Assembly (NCBI GenBank): GCA_024364735.1
Contig: JAGFNQ010000863.1
Span: forward strand, 221,183 to 285,182
DNA: 64,000 nucleotides
Direction of reading: 5' to 3'
Source: Boesenbergia rotunda
Lineage: Eukaryota; Streptophyta; Magnoliopsida; Zingiberales; Zingiberaceae
Positions 48,355 to 59,581 of this stretch are shown here, piece by piece; the first letter of the stretch is position 1; every line of letters begins with the position of its first letter. A program made the position numbers and the translations under genes. The notes beneath the pieces were generated by a model. That model saw only the letters and a program-made list of their open reading frames with translations. It was not told the origin of the DNA and made no database searches.

Positions 48355-49560
48355 CTGAAGTCATCAGACAAAATGCAAGTATACAAAAAAAAAATGTCAA
48401 ACTATCCAACAAATTGGAGCATTATATCACCAGTCTCTTAAAAGCATTGGCAAACCAACACAATATTATTTTTTTGCATTTCCACCCTAAATTTCATTTA
48501 ACAACACTGGGCAGGTAATGATGACACATCAAATCAAACACAGACAAGGTGGCAAAAGGCGATTCGCTCGCCCCCAACGCCCCCGCCAACCCATCCCAGG
48601 GCCAACATGAAGAAGATAAATCACGGGGGCTACTAGCCGGATGTTGTGTCTAGTGCATGGGTAATGCGGGTACACTGGCTTTGCCAAATTTTGACCCCCA
48701 GACAAGCATCAATCACAAGTATCTGATTTAGGGGCATTCATTAACACATCAAATCAAACATGGATAGTAGTCAGTCTAGATAAACTAAGGTTCAACTTTC
48801 AAAATATATCTGATTCGAGGGCATTAATTTACCATGTAATTGCATCTGAAGTGTACATATCGCCAAGTATCATAGAAATGTATCTATAGTTTCATACATC
48901 AATATGAAGCAAGTGATTGCAACTCCGCCCAGTTTTAGTGCTTGCAAGCATTAATTATTGTTGTGATAGGTTATTAAAGGAAATAAAATTAGTTGGATTA
49001 TTGCGATGCCATGATGATATACCTGTTATCGTTACTTTGCACAGTTGTGAACAGTTCGTTGCCTTGCCTTCAGACTCTTGCACTAGGCATTCATGGTTTG
49101 TTAATTTTGAGTAAAGCGATGCCATGCTTAGTTATATACTGCTCCAACATCAGCTAAGATCAGGTACATCCGACCAAATATACCATTCACTTCAATGAAT
49201 TGACCACAACTAGACTGGAGCACAAGTCATTCATGGTTTCTTAATTTAGCATAGAGGTATGCCATGTTTAGTTATATATTGCTCTAGCATCAGCTAAAAT
49301 CAGGTAAGCAAAATATACAATTCACAATTCAATGAACTGGCCCCAAGTAAATCATGACAGCTTAACTGATAGAAATTGATGGCTAATCTAACCAAGAGAA
49401 ACCAGAATGAGCAAATTCTAAGCAAGAGCCAGCAAAAAAACAGAAACATAGGATTGGTTGAAAGTAAAGGGGAGCTCATTGAGCAGGCATGATAGCAAAT
49501 AATGATTTGGATCGGTGGCTTCGTATTGTAGGATCATAAGAGAAGAGAAGTGGGGGACAC
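48355..49560 (-). other. Intron sequence upstream of the first visible CID-gene exon
   Basis: An acceptor site (ttcag) ends the intron at 48355. The following 1.2 kb shows no coding exon. It contains two diverged copies of a 'cattcatggtttnttaattt' / 'gccatgnttagttatata' segment (about 49085-49150 and 49225-49290). Confidence 0.55.
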
Positions 49561-49855
49561 AGCAAAGGCATGGCTTTTTTTTACTTGTTCACAGCCAGGT
49601 GGCAGCTAGTCCAAGGCCCGCGATCGTTAATCACTTCCGATGGGCAATCCACTAACAATCTCCTTCTTCGAATAGAAACTCGGAGACGGAGATTCATCTT
49701 TACAAAGGATAGGTATGCTAACCTGACTTACTAGGGCTTTCTTGGTTGAGCCACATGCACACTTAGTTAATCTTGTTAGATCACAACACAGATTAACTTT
49801 GACCCTTTGCTATTATCAAAATTAGGTTTGATTATCTGGTGCTCCTACACCAACA
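49560..49855 (-). repeat. LTR fragment(s) of the second copia element
   Basis: On the minus strand TGTTGGTGTAGGAGCACC starts at 49855 right after a polypurine run (aaaaaaggagat), the expected junction between interior and 3' LTR. A second such junction, ggagattg then TTAGTGGATTGCC, appears near 49655, hinting at two nested or rearranged LTR starts. The far end could not be placed. Confidence 0.55.
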
Positions 49856-51100
49856 ATCTCCTTTTTTATTATGACAATCTAGTTCAAAGTTAAGTAAACT
49901 GAAACATATGGAAAACATTTTAAAATTATTTTAATAAGTTTTCAAAAGTAAATTTTAACAAAAACGCTCCCCTTAATTTGATCTCTCCCCCTGAAATTAG
50001 TATTTAAGGGATTTTTAAGATTTTTGAAAAACACTTAACTTTTGACTACAATGCTTTTCCCCTTTCACATATATCAAAAACTAATAAAACTTTAAAAAGA
50101 CTTTTTAAGGTAAAAAATTTCAAATTTTTTTTTAAAAAGATAAGGAAATTTTGAAAAAAAAAATTAATTTAAAAAGAAATTTTTGATGTGAAGATTTTTA
50201 AAATAGAAAAACATTAAAAAACTTAAGATAGAAAGGTTGTAAAAGGAAGATTTTGAAAATATTTTTTATGTTGAAGTGACAAAGCAACAAAATGATGTCA
50301 TAATTTAAATTCTCGTAATTGAAATAATCAGTAATCAAGAGATTCTAGAGTCCAAGCACGATTGGTTTGAAACTGAAAAATAACTAACTTTGAAAAATAT
50401 TTGAAAACAACTCATCAATTTTCCTTAATAAAAATGTTTAACTTTTGTTACTAACTAACTACCATAAGATAACAGTGTTCACTGAGTGTAAGTTTCCAAC
50501 TAGTTATACTATGAAGGATACTTGATCAATGTAAATTTGTATTTTTAACCTAGATTTATGATGATGCACTAATATAAGCATATGAAATTCACGCTTGACC
50601 CTAAATATCCCACAATTCTAAGTGTCTCAGTACACAAGTAAAGTAATTATAATGTGCTTGTGAGATGCTAACTGCCTAAATCTATAGGTTGATGTTTTCC
50701 ATGTTAAGGCCCAGGCTAGGTTCACTTAAAAAGATATAAGGTTTAAAGAAAACAAAAATTTTGAAAAACATAGATTCTAAAAAAACATGAGTTTGGAAAA
50801 CATAGACTTTGAAAAGACTTTAGTTTGAAAAACATAGATTTTGGGAAAAAAAAACCATAAGTTAAAGCATATATTTAAAAAAAATGATAAGTTTGGAAAA
50901 CATAGAAAAGTTAAAGCATAGAGTAAAAAATCATATTCCTAGCTTCTGAACGTGTCAACTCAGCTTCTACGGGTTTAATGAAGATGTATGCTAGGTTTGA
51001 CTTAGACTCCCAGCTACACGGTCTTTAATGTTTTACTTCTATGTGTTTGGCTCTTGAATGGTGAATTGAATTTTTGGTTTGGTTAATTGAGTTGATGTTA
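49856..51100 (-). other. Non-coding 3' interior of the second copia element
   Basis: Purine-rich on the minus strand with further polypurine-like blocks (ctcccc on plus at about 49968-49992). No coding sequence is seen. The multiple tracts suggest this element is also a Sirevirus. Confidence 0.5.
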
Positions 51101-52376
51101 TCAATTAGGACTTTAGTGTTTTTGTAATCTAATTGGAAACATTTTAGTATATGCATAATCCATAGTAGTTGAGCTACGCATTCCCCCATTGCTATGTACT
51201 ATGCTTTAGTAGTGGATAAGACAACACAGTATTACTTTCTACTGTATCAGCTAACTAGACATTGACTTAAAAGTTGACAACTGCCACTTGTACTCTTTGT
51301 TTAGCTTGCACCCAACATAGTCTGAGTTATAGTATCCTACTAAGTCAAAAATGTTTGTTCTAGGATACCAAATTCCTACATTTAATGTTCCTTTAATATA
51401 CCTAAGTATTCTTTTACAATTGTTAAGTGTGATTCTATTGCACATGATTGATACCTAGCACACATACCATCTGCAAATAAAATATCATGTCAACTTGCAG
51501 TTAAGTATAATAGGTCAATGGATTTTCTTTGTAGATCATCGTCAATTTTTACATGAATTGTCATTGGAGTATTAATTTCTTTGGAATTTTCTATTCCAAT
51601 TTTTTTAATTAATTCCTTAGCATATTTATTTTGAAAAACATAGTTTCCTTCTTTGGTTTATTTTATTTGTAAGCCCAAAAAAAAACTAAGTTCACCTACT
51701 AAACTCATTTCAAATTCATGTTCTATTAATGCGTTAGATTCTTTTAAGAATTTTGTGTTGGTTGAACCAAAGATGATGTCATCTACGTAGATTTGGACAA
51801 TAAAGATATATTTTTCTAGGGTTTGAACAAATAGGGTTAAGTCGATTTGTCCTTGGTTAAACCCTTTCGATACTAAGTAGGTTGACAGCCTTTTATATCA
51901 AGCCCTAGGTGTTTGTTATAATCCATACAAGACTTTCTTTAATCTAAAGACATGGTTTGGGTTGGTGGTCTAGATCCTCAAATTCGGGTGGCTGACTTAT
52001 GTAAACTTTTTCCTTAATGAACCAGTTAAGAAATACGGACTTTACATCCATTTGATATAGCTTAAATCTTTTATGTGCTGCATAAGCTAGTAGCATCCAA
52101 ATGAACTCAAGTCTAGCTACAGGTGCATAAGTTTCATCATAGTCTAGTCCTACTTGGCTAAATCTCTTAGCTACTAATCTGACTTTATTCCTTACAATTT
52201 CACCTTTGTCAACCAATTTATTCCTAAAGACCCATTTGGTGTCAATGATTGATTTATCTTTTGGCATAGGTATTGAATCCCACACTTGATTTCTTGCAAA
52301 CTGGGCTAATTTGGCTATAATCCAATCAGGGTCGGGTAGGGCTTCTTCTATGGTTTTGGGTTTAATTTTTGATATT
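51100..52376 (-). pseudogene. Decayed copia RT and RNase H (second element)
   Basis: RT segments WVFRNKLVDKGEIVRNKVRL, DETYAPVARLEF and KLYQMDVKSVFLN (52285-51944) continue in shifting frames through a YVDDIIFGSTN catalytic region (about 51780) and FEMSLVGELSFFLG to RNase H pieces IAMGE and LLWIMH (about 51165-51200). Stops are frequent. It is diverged from the Sirevirus at 1828-18729, so it is not a segment copied from it. Confidence 0.85.
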
Positions 52377-52381
52377 AAGGC

Positions 52382-54293
52382 TGTTAGGACCGGTTTGAGC
52401 TAGAGGGGGAGGTGAATAGCTTTGATCGCTTCTTGTGAGCTTGTTGTTGTCATTGTTTGAAATTGCAATAGAAATCTTGACTCCAACTTATTGAGAATTT
52501 GACCAAAAAACAAGCAAATAAATTACTTGTATTATACCCACAATAAAGACACTACAACATCTTTATGGATTGCTCACAATTTTAAGACAAGGAAGATAAA
52601 GAATAACTCACACTTTGACTCACACTTTGATATTTTATTTGATGAATGAAAACTAAATGAAGGGGAGAGTATTTATAGTACTCACCATGCAATTTACACC
52701 GTTCAATAGTAAAAATAAATCCTAGCCATAAAAGCATCTAATTCCTATCTATTGAATGAGAGAAATACTCTCAAACACAAGTTTTTATTTCTATCTGTTA
52801 ACAGGTTATCATTCCTATCCATTAAATGAGAAAAATACTCGTATACATAAGTTCTTATCCTTATCCGTTAATGGGTTAGGGTTGATCCTCAACACAATTC
52901 ACTCCACATGCACTACACTTGGATTTATTTGGTATCCACCTTCTTGAGGTGACTAATCCAGGAGTCCACACCAACTATCACTTGAACACATGCACTACAC
53001 TTGGAGAAGCCTCCTACACTCTTGAACAAAAGAAATACAACAAGAAATGAAAGCAAATACAATAAACACAAACAACTTTACATGAATCATTCTTTAAACT
53101 CTTTCTTATTGCTTGGAATTGTCTCTTGTAAGTGCAACAACACTTCTTCCTTAAACCCTCAAGAACCGGCACCTTTAAACCTCTCTTCAAAATCACCCTT
53201 TAAAGGCTGCTCGAGCTGATTTTTGCCTATCAATCGACTGATCTAATGAATTTGACAAACCTGCAGAACGGCTCTTATTGGACCTGTTTAACCATATCAG
53301 TTAACTAATTTCCCAAATCAGTCGAACTGATTTGCTTCTGTTTGCTTTTGGATTAAATTGATTCTGACTGATTTCCAAATTGATTCAATTGATTTCCATA
53401 TCAGTCAACTGATTTCCCAAATCAGCTGAATCGATTTGCTTCTGCTTGCTTTTGGATCAAATTGATTCAATTGATTTTCCCGACTGTTTCCAAATTGATT
53501 CAACTAATTTCCATCAGTCGACTAATTTCCCAAATCAGTTGAATTGACTTGCTTCTGCTTGCTTCTAGATCAAATCGATTCAACTCCCAATCAGTTGAAT
53601 TGATTTCCCAAACAGTTGAATCGATTTGCTTTCGGATCATTACCACTCTTGCATCCGATCCAACAATCGATTTGGGCTTCCACCTCTCGCCAAGAATCTA
53701 GTCCTCGACCTTCTTAGACTTTCCTTGCTTTGCATCCGACCTTACAACCTTCAAGAACTTTCCTTCTCATGCCAAGTGTTTGGTCTTCCATGACCCACTT
53801 AAGACTTTCCTTCTCGTGTCAACTCCCTGTTGCCTATTGGACTTCTAATCAAGTGTCCGGTCAACTTTGACCTACTTGTACTTTTCATCTCGTGCCAAGT
53901 GTCTGGTCCTCTATGACCTACTTGGACTTCCCTCTCGTGCCAAGTGTCTAATCCTCAATGGCACACTTGGGCATCCCTCTTGTCAACTTCCCGTTAGACT
54001 TCCAATTACTAAATGCCCATCAACCTTAACCACTTGGGCTTTCCTTTTGTCAACTTTCCGTTGGACTTCCGATCACTAAGTGTCCGGTCAACCTTGACTC
54101 ACTTGAACTTACGATCACCAAGTATCTGATGAATCGTGACCCACTTAGACTTTTCTCCTCTAGTCAAGTATCTGATCACCTTGACATACTTGACTTCTTA
54201 CTAACATATTGATTTAACATCGAAACTCAAACTCGAGTCAACTCGAACTTGGTCAACCTGGTCAACCTTGACTTGAGGTCGATTGCACCAACA
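52382..54293. mobile_element. Solo LTR inside the second copia element
   Basis: 1912 bp from TGTTAGGACCGG to GATTGCACCAACA, flanked by AAGGC (52377-52381) and AAGAC (54294-54298), a 5-bp target duplication with one change. The ends match the outer solo LTR at 1154-19481. The middle holds about ten variants of 'caaatcagttgaatcgattt' (53220-53640) and then tandem segments with 'cttctcgtgccaagtgtc' (53700-54190). It has no internal region. Confidence 0.82.
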
Positions 54294-55850
54294 AAGACTA
54301 TTTGACTTAAGTTTCTATATAAAATCTAGTTTGAACTCCTAGACTTGGGTCACCTAAATTTGGAGTGGTTAGTTCTTAATCTAGGTGTTCTTATGCTAGG
54401 ATCAACACTTGGTTCATTTGAGTCGTTCGTGTTGGATTCAAGTCTAATTTCATCATCTTCCAGATTTTTAGCATTTTATTCATTATTTAAATAACTTTGG
54501 TTAGGTTGATTGTCAAATACAATATTGATTGTTTCTTCAACTTTCAAGGTATTTTTGTTATAAACTCTATAAACCCTACTAGTTGTGGAATAACCTAGGA
54601 AGAATCCTTTTGTTGATTTAGATGTAAACTTTCCTAAATAATCGTTAGTATTTAATATATATACTTTGCATCTAAATACTCTTAAGTAATTTAAGTTGGG
54701 TATTCTGTTGTAATAGATTTCATAAGGGGTTTTATTATAAAGTTTGTTTTAGAATTCTATTTTGAATGTAGCAGGCTGTGTTAATCACTTCAGCTAAAAA
54801 TTGATTAGATATGTTATATTCATTTACATTGTTCTAGCTACATCTTATAATGTTCTATTTTTCCTTTCTACAATTTCGTTTTGTTGAGGGGCTCTAGAAA
54901 ATGAAAATTCACGATCCATGATTTAGGCAAAATTCAATAAACCTATGGTTTTCAAATTCTCCTCCATAATCACTTCTTATTCTTTTAATTTTTACATCTT
55001 TTTCATTTTCTATTAATTTACATAAATTATTAAAATTTAAAATGTTTTATCTTTGTGTTTTAAGAATTTTACCTAAGTAAATCTTGAATAGTCGTCAATT
55101 ATTACAAAACAGTATTGGTTTTCACTTAGTGACTTAGCACTGTAAGAATCAAACAGGGAAGTTCAAGTATTGAGTTGGTTTGATTTAAGTTAGCTAACTT
55201 GTGGTGTGATTTAATATGCTTTCCTTGTTCACAAGCATCACAAATTGTCTTTTCTAAATTTATTAATTTTGGTAGACATCTAACTATAAGCCATTTTAAC
55301 TCATTTTTGAAATGAGTCCTAGGGTGAGTGTGACAGTCTCGTGTCACAACTTAGTTTCCTCTTATCATGTAAGTAGACACTTTAAGTGAGGAGCTTAGTA
55401 GATTAATTGTGTACATGTTACTTCTCCTAATTCCCGTAGAGTTATTTCTGGATTTTCAATATTTTTAATTAAGAATTCAAAATTTAAAAAGGTTACAAAA
55501 TAATCAGAGTCACACAATTGACAAATGTTAAATAGGTTGAACTCAAATTTATCAACTAGTAGGACTTTATGAATAATAAAAATGGAACTTAATTCAATAT
55601 TATCTATTCTGATTATCTTAAGTTTTCAGTTATTTCCAAATGCTACCGATCCTAAATTCTTGAGTTTCAATTTGGTAAATTTCAGTCTGTCCCGGTCATG
55701 TGTCTGGAGCAACCATTGTCCAACATCAATTGATCCAAATATTTATATTCCTACACATAAGATATTTAATTTAGATCCAACTTATAATTGGAGTCTAAAA
55801 GTGGCTGGCTTTTACTCCTTTATGTTCCATCTCACTCGTTCCTAGATTAT
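54294..55850 (-). pseudogene. Decayed copia integrase and protease-side region
   Basis: It continues the second copia element to the right of the solo LTR. CDACEQGKHIKSHHK (about 55200-55240) is the end of the GAG-pre-integrase zinc finger. Further left, with stops, are pieces of the integrase core and of the AEVINTACYIQNR segment. The protease and gag side fades out near 55850, and no primer site or 5' LTR is seen. Confidence 0.78.
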
Positions 55851-56900
55851 CAATTAGGTAGTCCTATGGATTCTTTGTTAAGGTTAAGTTAATAATTAAG
55901 TTTAATTAAGTGAATTAGATTAATTATATTAGTTTTGAATTAATTTAGTTTGAGTTTGAACTAGGTTTGTATTAATTAAGTTCAACTTCAGTTAAGGTTG
56001 GGTTAAATTAAAGTTAAGTTAAAATTAAGTTAGAATCAAATTAGGTTAGGATATTAATTTAGGTTAAGTAACTAGTTTAGATTTAATTAATTGTTTGAAT
56101 GAGAATTATTAGTTTAATGTTATTTATTATTATTGAGTAAATATTTAAGTTTTAGTGTTAACATGAAGTTAAATTAAGTTGAACTAGATTCTTAGATTGA
56201 GTTTAAAGTTTAATTACGAATCAGGATTTTGATTTAATTTCAAATTTATTAGTTAAATTAGGTTTATTAAATTTATTTTGAATTAAATAAGTTAGATTTT
56301 AAATTAGGTTTGAATTAGTTCAGTTAAAGCAATTAAATCTGGGTTTAGTTAATTAAGTTATATTTAGATTAACTAAATTATACCTTAAACCCATCTCATC
56401 CATTTATAGATTTTCAAATGGGGTGCACGAGCACTTCCCGATTTACCCTATAGCCGATGGGAAACTTCCGTAGAGCCTGGCCGACTGCCCTAGGTTCGCT
56501 TGTTACCTAGTTGATCATTTTATATTTCCAAATGGGGTACCTTATAGATTTTATAAGATGATTGTTAATTTTATTTTTATTATTTTAGTTTGAATTCTAA
56601 GGATTGATTGACCTTGTGTTAGATTCAAGTTTAACCATTGACCAACTTAGTGCACATTTAAGTTTCAGCTTCCAAGTCATGGCGAGGCATAGAAGTCTTA
56701 TTGTGTATCAGAGCAACAATCACTTTCTAAGACAACCTTGATTCGTGAAATTGAACACTTAGCTAATTATTGAAAAACTTTGGTCTAACTAGTCTAGAAC
56801 GTGGCGAGGTAGTTCAGTTAGCTCCACTTAGCTAAGCAGACTAGGTAGGATACGCCTTACCCCACTTGACTCTCTAAACTAAGCTTTCTTAACGTACTAT
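55850..56900. other. Low-complexity intergenic stretch
   Basis: 55860-56390 is made of varied ttaagttaaatt/aattaggtt words without fixed period. 56560-56900 has no recognised gene. Confidence 0.5.
56414..56513 (+). mobile_element. 5'-truncated SINE copy
   Basis: 'caaatggggtgcacgagcac', 'cttcccgatttaccctat' and 'gggaaacttccgtagagcct' match, in order, the distal body of the SINE at 42380-42661. The pol III head is missing and no target duplication was found. Confidence 0.7.
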
Positions 56901-59420
56901 TGATAAGTGTCATTTTGTTGATCATTTTATATGTTTAAATCTGTGTTTGACCCATATTTTACTTGTGTAATTGTGGATTTACCCTAGGTTCTAGGATTTA
57001 TACTCTTTTTGGACTTTATTGCAAATTTTGATATTTTCGAGTTGTTTTGTCACTAAATTTTTGATCTACTTTTGTAGGCTTCAAATGATCAGGGACCTAG
57101 GTCATGATGGGTCAAGGTTGAGTTAAAAGTGGATCAGATCAAAGGAATCAAGCGTCAACTCATTTGGACCGTCCGATACAAAGATGGTTAGATCTAGACC
57201 ATTTGAGAACTTCTGATCAATCCGAGTTGGGTTTAAGGTTAATCTAGCGATCAGATCAAGATCTGAAGGTTTCAGCTCAATCGGAGATCATTTGACCGTT
57301 GGATCACGATCAGAGAGATCTAGACCATCCATTCAAATATCAGCTTGATCTGAGCCATCCGCTACAGATCTGGCAGATCCGAGCTACCACGAGGATGATC
57401 CTGACCTCTGATCGAGATCTGGAAATTTTGAATCAAATCGGACAAATATCCACCGTTGGATGAAGCGGAATCAATCTCAGTCGTTCACTGTTTTAACTAC
57501 TTAAACGTCTCCTCTGTTCAGATCCGACTGTCGCGTCTTCGCAGCTCAGTTTCGTTTTCTTCATTTCTTCACGGTTTTGCTTGCGATTTCTTCCATTTTG
57601 AAGGCGTGACCACTTCGAATCGTTCTTGGATCTAGATCAGATCGTCGGAATGCTGTTGCTGTGAAGATTTCAGCTCCAATTTGCTCAAAAACAGAGATGA
57701 ATGAGGGTTTCTTCAGATCTGTTCATTTGGTCAATTTGATTTCGGTTGGTGCCATTTTCCATCCATCTGAGCTAGTTGAGGGGTTCTCGGCTGAGCTTTG
57801 ATCATATTCAAATCATCATCATCAATCTACAAAGCGAGATCAAAGAGATCGAGTGGTTTTTCCAACTTGAGCAGATTTGCGGCAGATTCGATACATCGAC
57901 AGATTTTTCCGATGATTGAGAGTTGAAGGGGTTCTTGGCTTTCCCTTGCGTGACGAACAAGGTGGTCTTGATACAAGGAATGATCGAGGCTTAGTTTAAT
58001 TGCATTTCTTCTTGTTTGTAGCTGTAATTTCAATTACTGCTTTGAATTCTGTTTCTGCACTTGTATCAGCTATGCTACTTTCAATCTTTGAACTGTTTTT
58101 CCTTAATTAGGTTTTAATTCTGTAAGACAATTAGTTAGGGAGTTTGTTGAGATAACAATAGCTTTCAATCTTAGTTCAATTTGTGTTTTGCTGTTTGCGT
58201 ATCAGAATTTAAGCTGTGTATCAGTTTTTGATCTGCAGTTTCAATTTCAGTTCTGAATTCATATCAGTTGTTTTAGTTCTTTATCTTCAGTTGTTTCAGC
58301 CCTCATTACGTGTCATTCTGCAAGTAGTTGACTAGGAAACTTGTCTAATGAATAGTTGTCTTTAGTTTCAATTTATTTCATGTTTAGTTCATTTCTGCAC
58401 TTGATCAGCTGTTGTGCATCAGGTTTAATTCTGCCATTCAATCTCAATTTTTGCAACTTAGTTCATTTCTGAATTTTCAGCGTGTAGTTTCGGGAATTTG
58501 AGTCAAGTATACACTAGTTCTTCTTAATCCAACCTGCTCAATTGCTTTGCATTAGGATATTGTTTCCATTCTTGAAATTCTGTTTCTATTTTCTGAAATC
58601 TGCTCTTATTACTGAATTTCTGCAATTCCTGCATTTCAGTTCTGCGTGTAGTTTAATGAAGTGATCAGATTTTTGATCTGAAATACCTCATTCATTCTTG
58701 GAAAGTTTCTTCTCTGTTTACTTGCTTTTCAATCTTCCTAGATCAGTTACATTTCAGCTGTCAATCCCCGTTTTTGGCACACAAGTTCCTTAATTGCTTT
58801 GTATCAAGTTTGCTTCCATTTTGCACATTGTATCAAAAGAGATTTAGGCACCGATTGATATCAAGTTAGATGTTGTTTTAATTGTGCTTTGTTGCTATTA
58901 GTAGGTTGGCATTCGGATTGTTATCGAATTTTATCATCCATGTGTGCATTTGTTGTTCTTAAAATTCATGGTTAAGAATTGTTTCAAGTTAGGTTGTTTC
59001 CAAGAATTTCCATTTCTGTTTCCATTCTTAATCTGCACATTGAGTTGCATTTGAAGTAAAGTTTGCTCTTTCGAATTCAATCAAATCGTATAGCTTTATT
59101 AAGTCTCCATTAGCTAAGTCCTATATTGCTATTACCTTGTCTAGTTCACTTAGTTAATTTTGTTTTCCCTTTTCATTGCATGTTCATTGCATTGTTATTT
59201 TTATTTGCAAACAAATCCCAGATTTTATTTGAAACCCAAAAATATTAACGACACATAAATGCAAGCTTGAATCAAACAAACTTGAACTAGTCCCTTGGAA
59301 AAATACGACCTGTGGCCCCTTACTACGCTTTTATTCTTTAATTGCAAAAAGGGTTTCCAGCTTTTTATAAATATCTAAATTTGAGATCCACATTCGTGAC
59401 AGTCATTTTGGGTCCATCAA
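56901..59420 (+). repeat. 5' LTR of a gypsy-type element
   Basis: It starts TGATAAGTGTC and ends GGGTCCATCA just before a primer site, giving about 2.5 kb. The 3' partner is not in the window, so the left boundary rests on the TG start and position only. The region around 57480-57620 (CT-rich) is a likely transcription start area. Confidence 0.6.
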
Positions 59421-59425
59421 ATTTT

Positions 59426-59443
59426 TGGCGCCGTTGCCGGGGA
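59426..59443 (+). promoter_or_regulatory. Primer binding site for tRNA-Asp
   Basis: TGGCGCCGTTGCCGGGGA is complementary to the 3' end of plant tRNA-Asp, the primer of Athila/Tat-type Ty3/gypsy elements. It marks the start of the element interior and its plus-strand direction. Confidence 0.88.
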
Positions 59444-59581
59444 AGCAACTAGTTGATTTGTTTGATTTTTGCTTGTATGCCTTTAGACATATCATTGGGT
59501 TCTATTTTATTTTGCTTTATCTTTTGTATACGGGTGCTGCCATTTTTCTTGTTTGTTTTGTGATAGGACTGCCAGTTCAGA

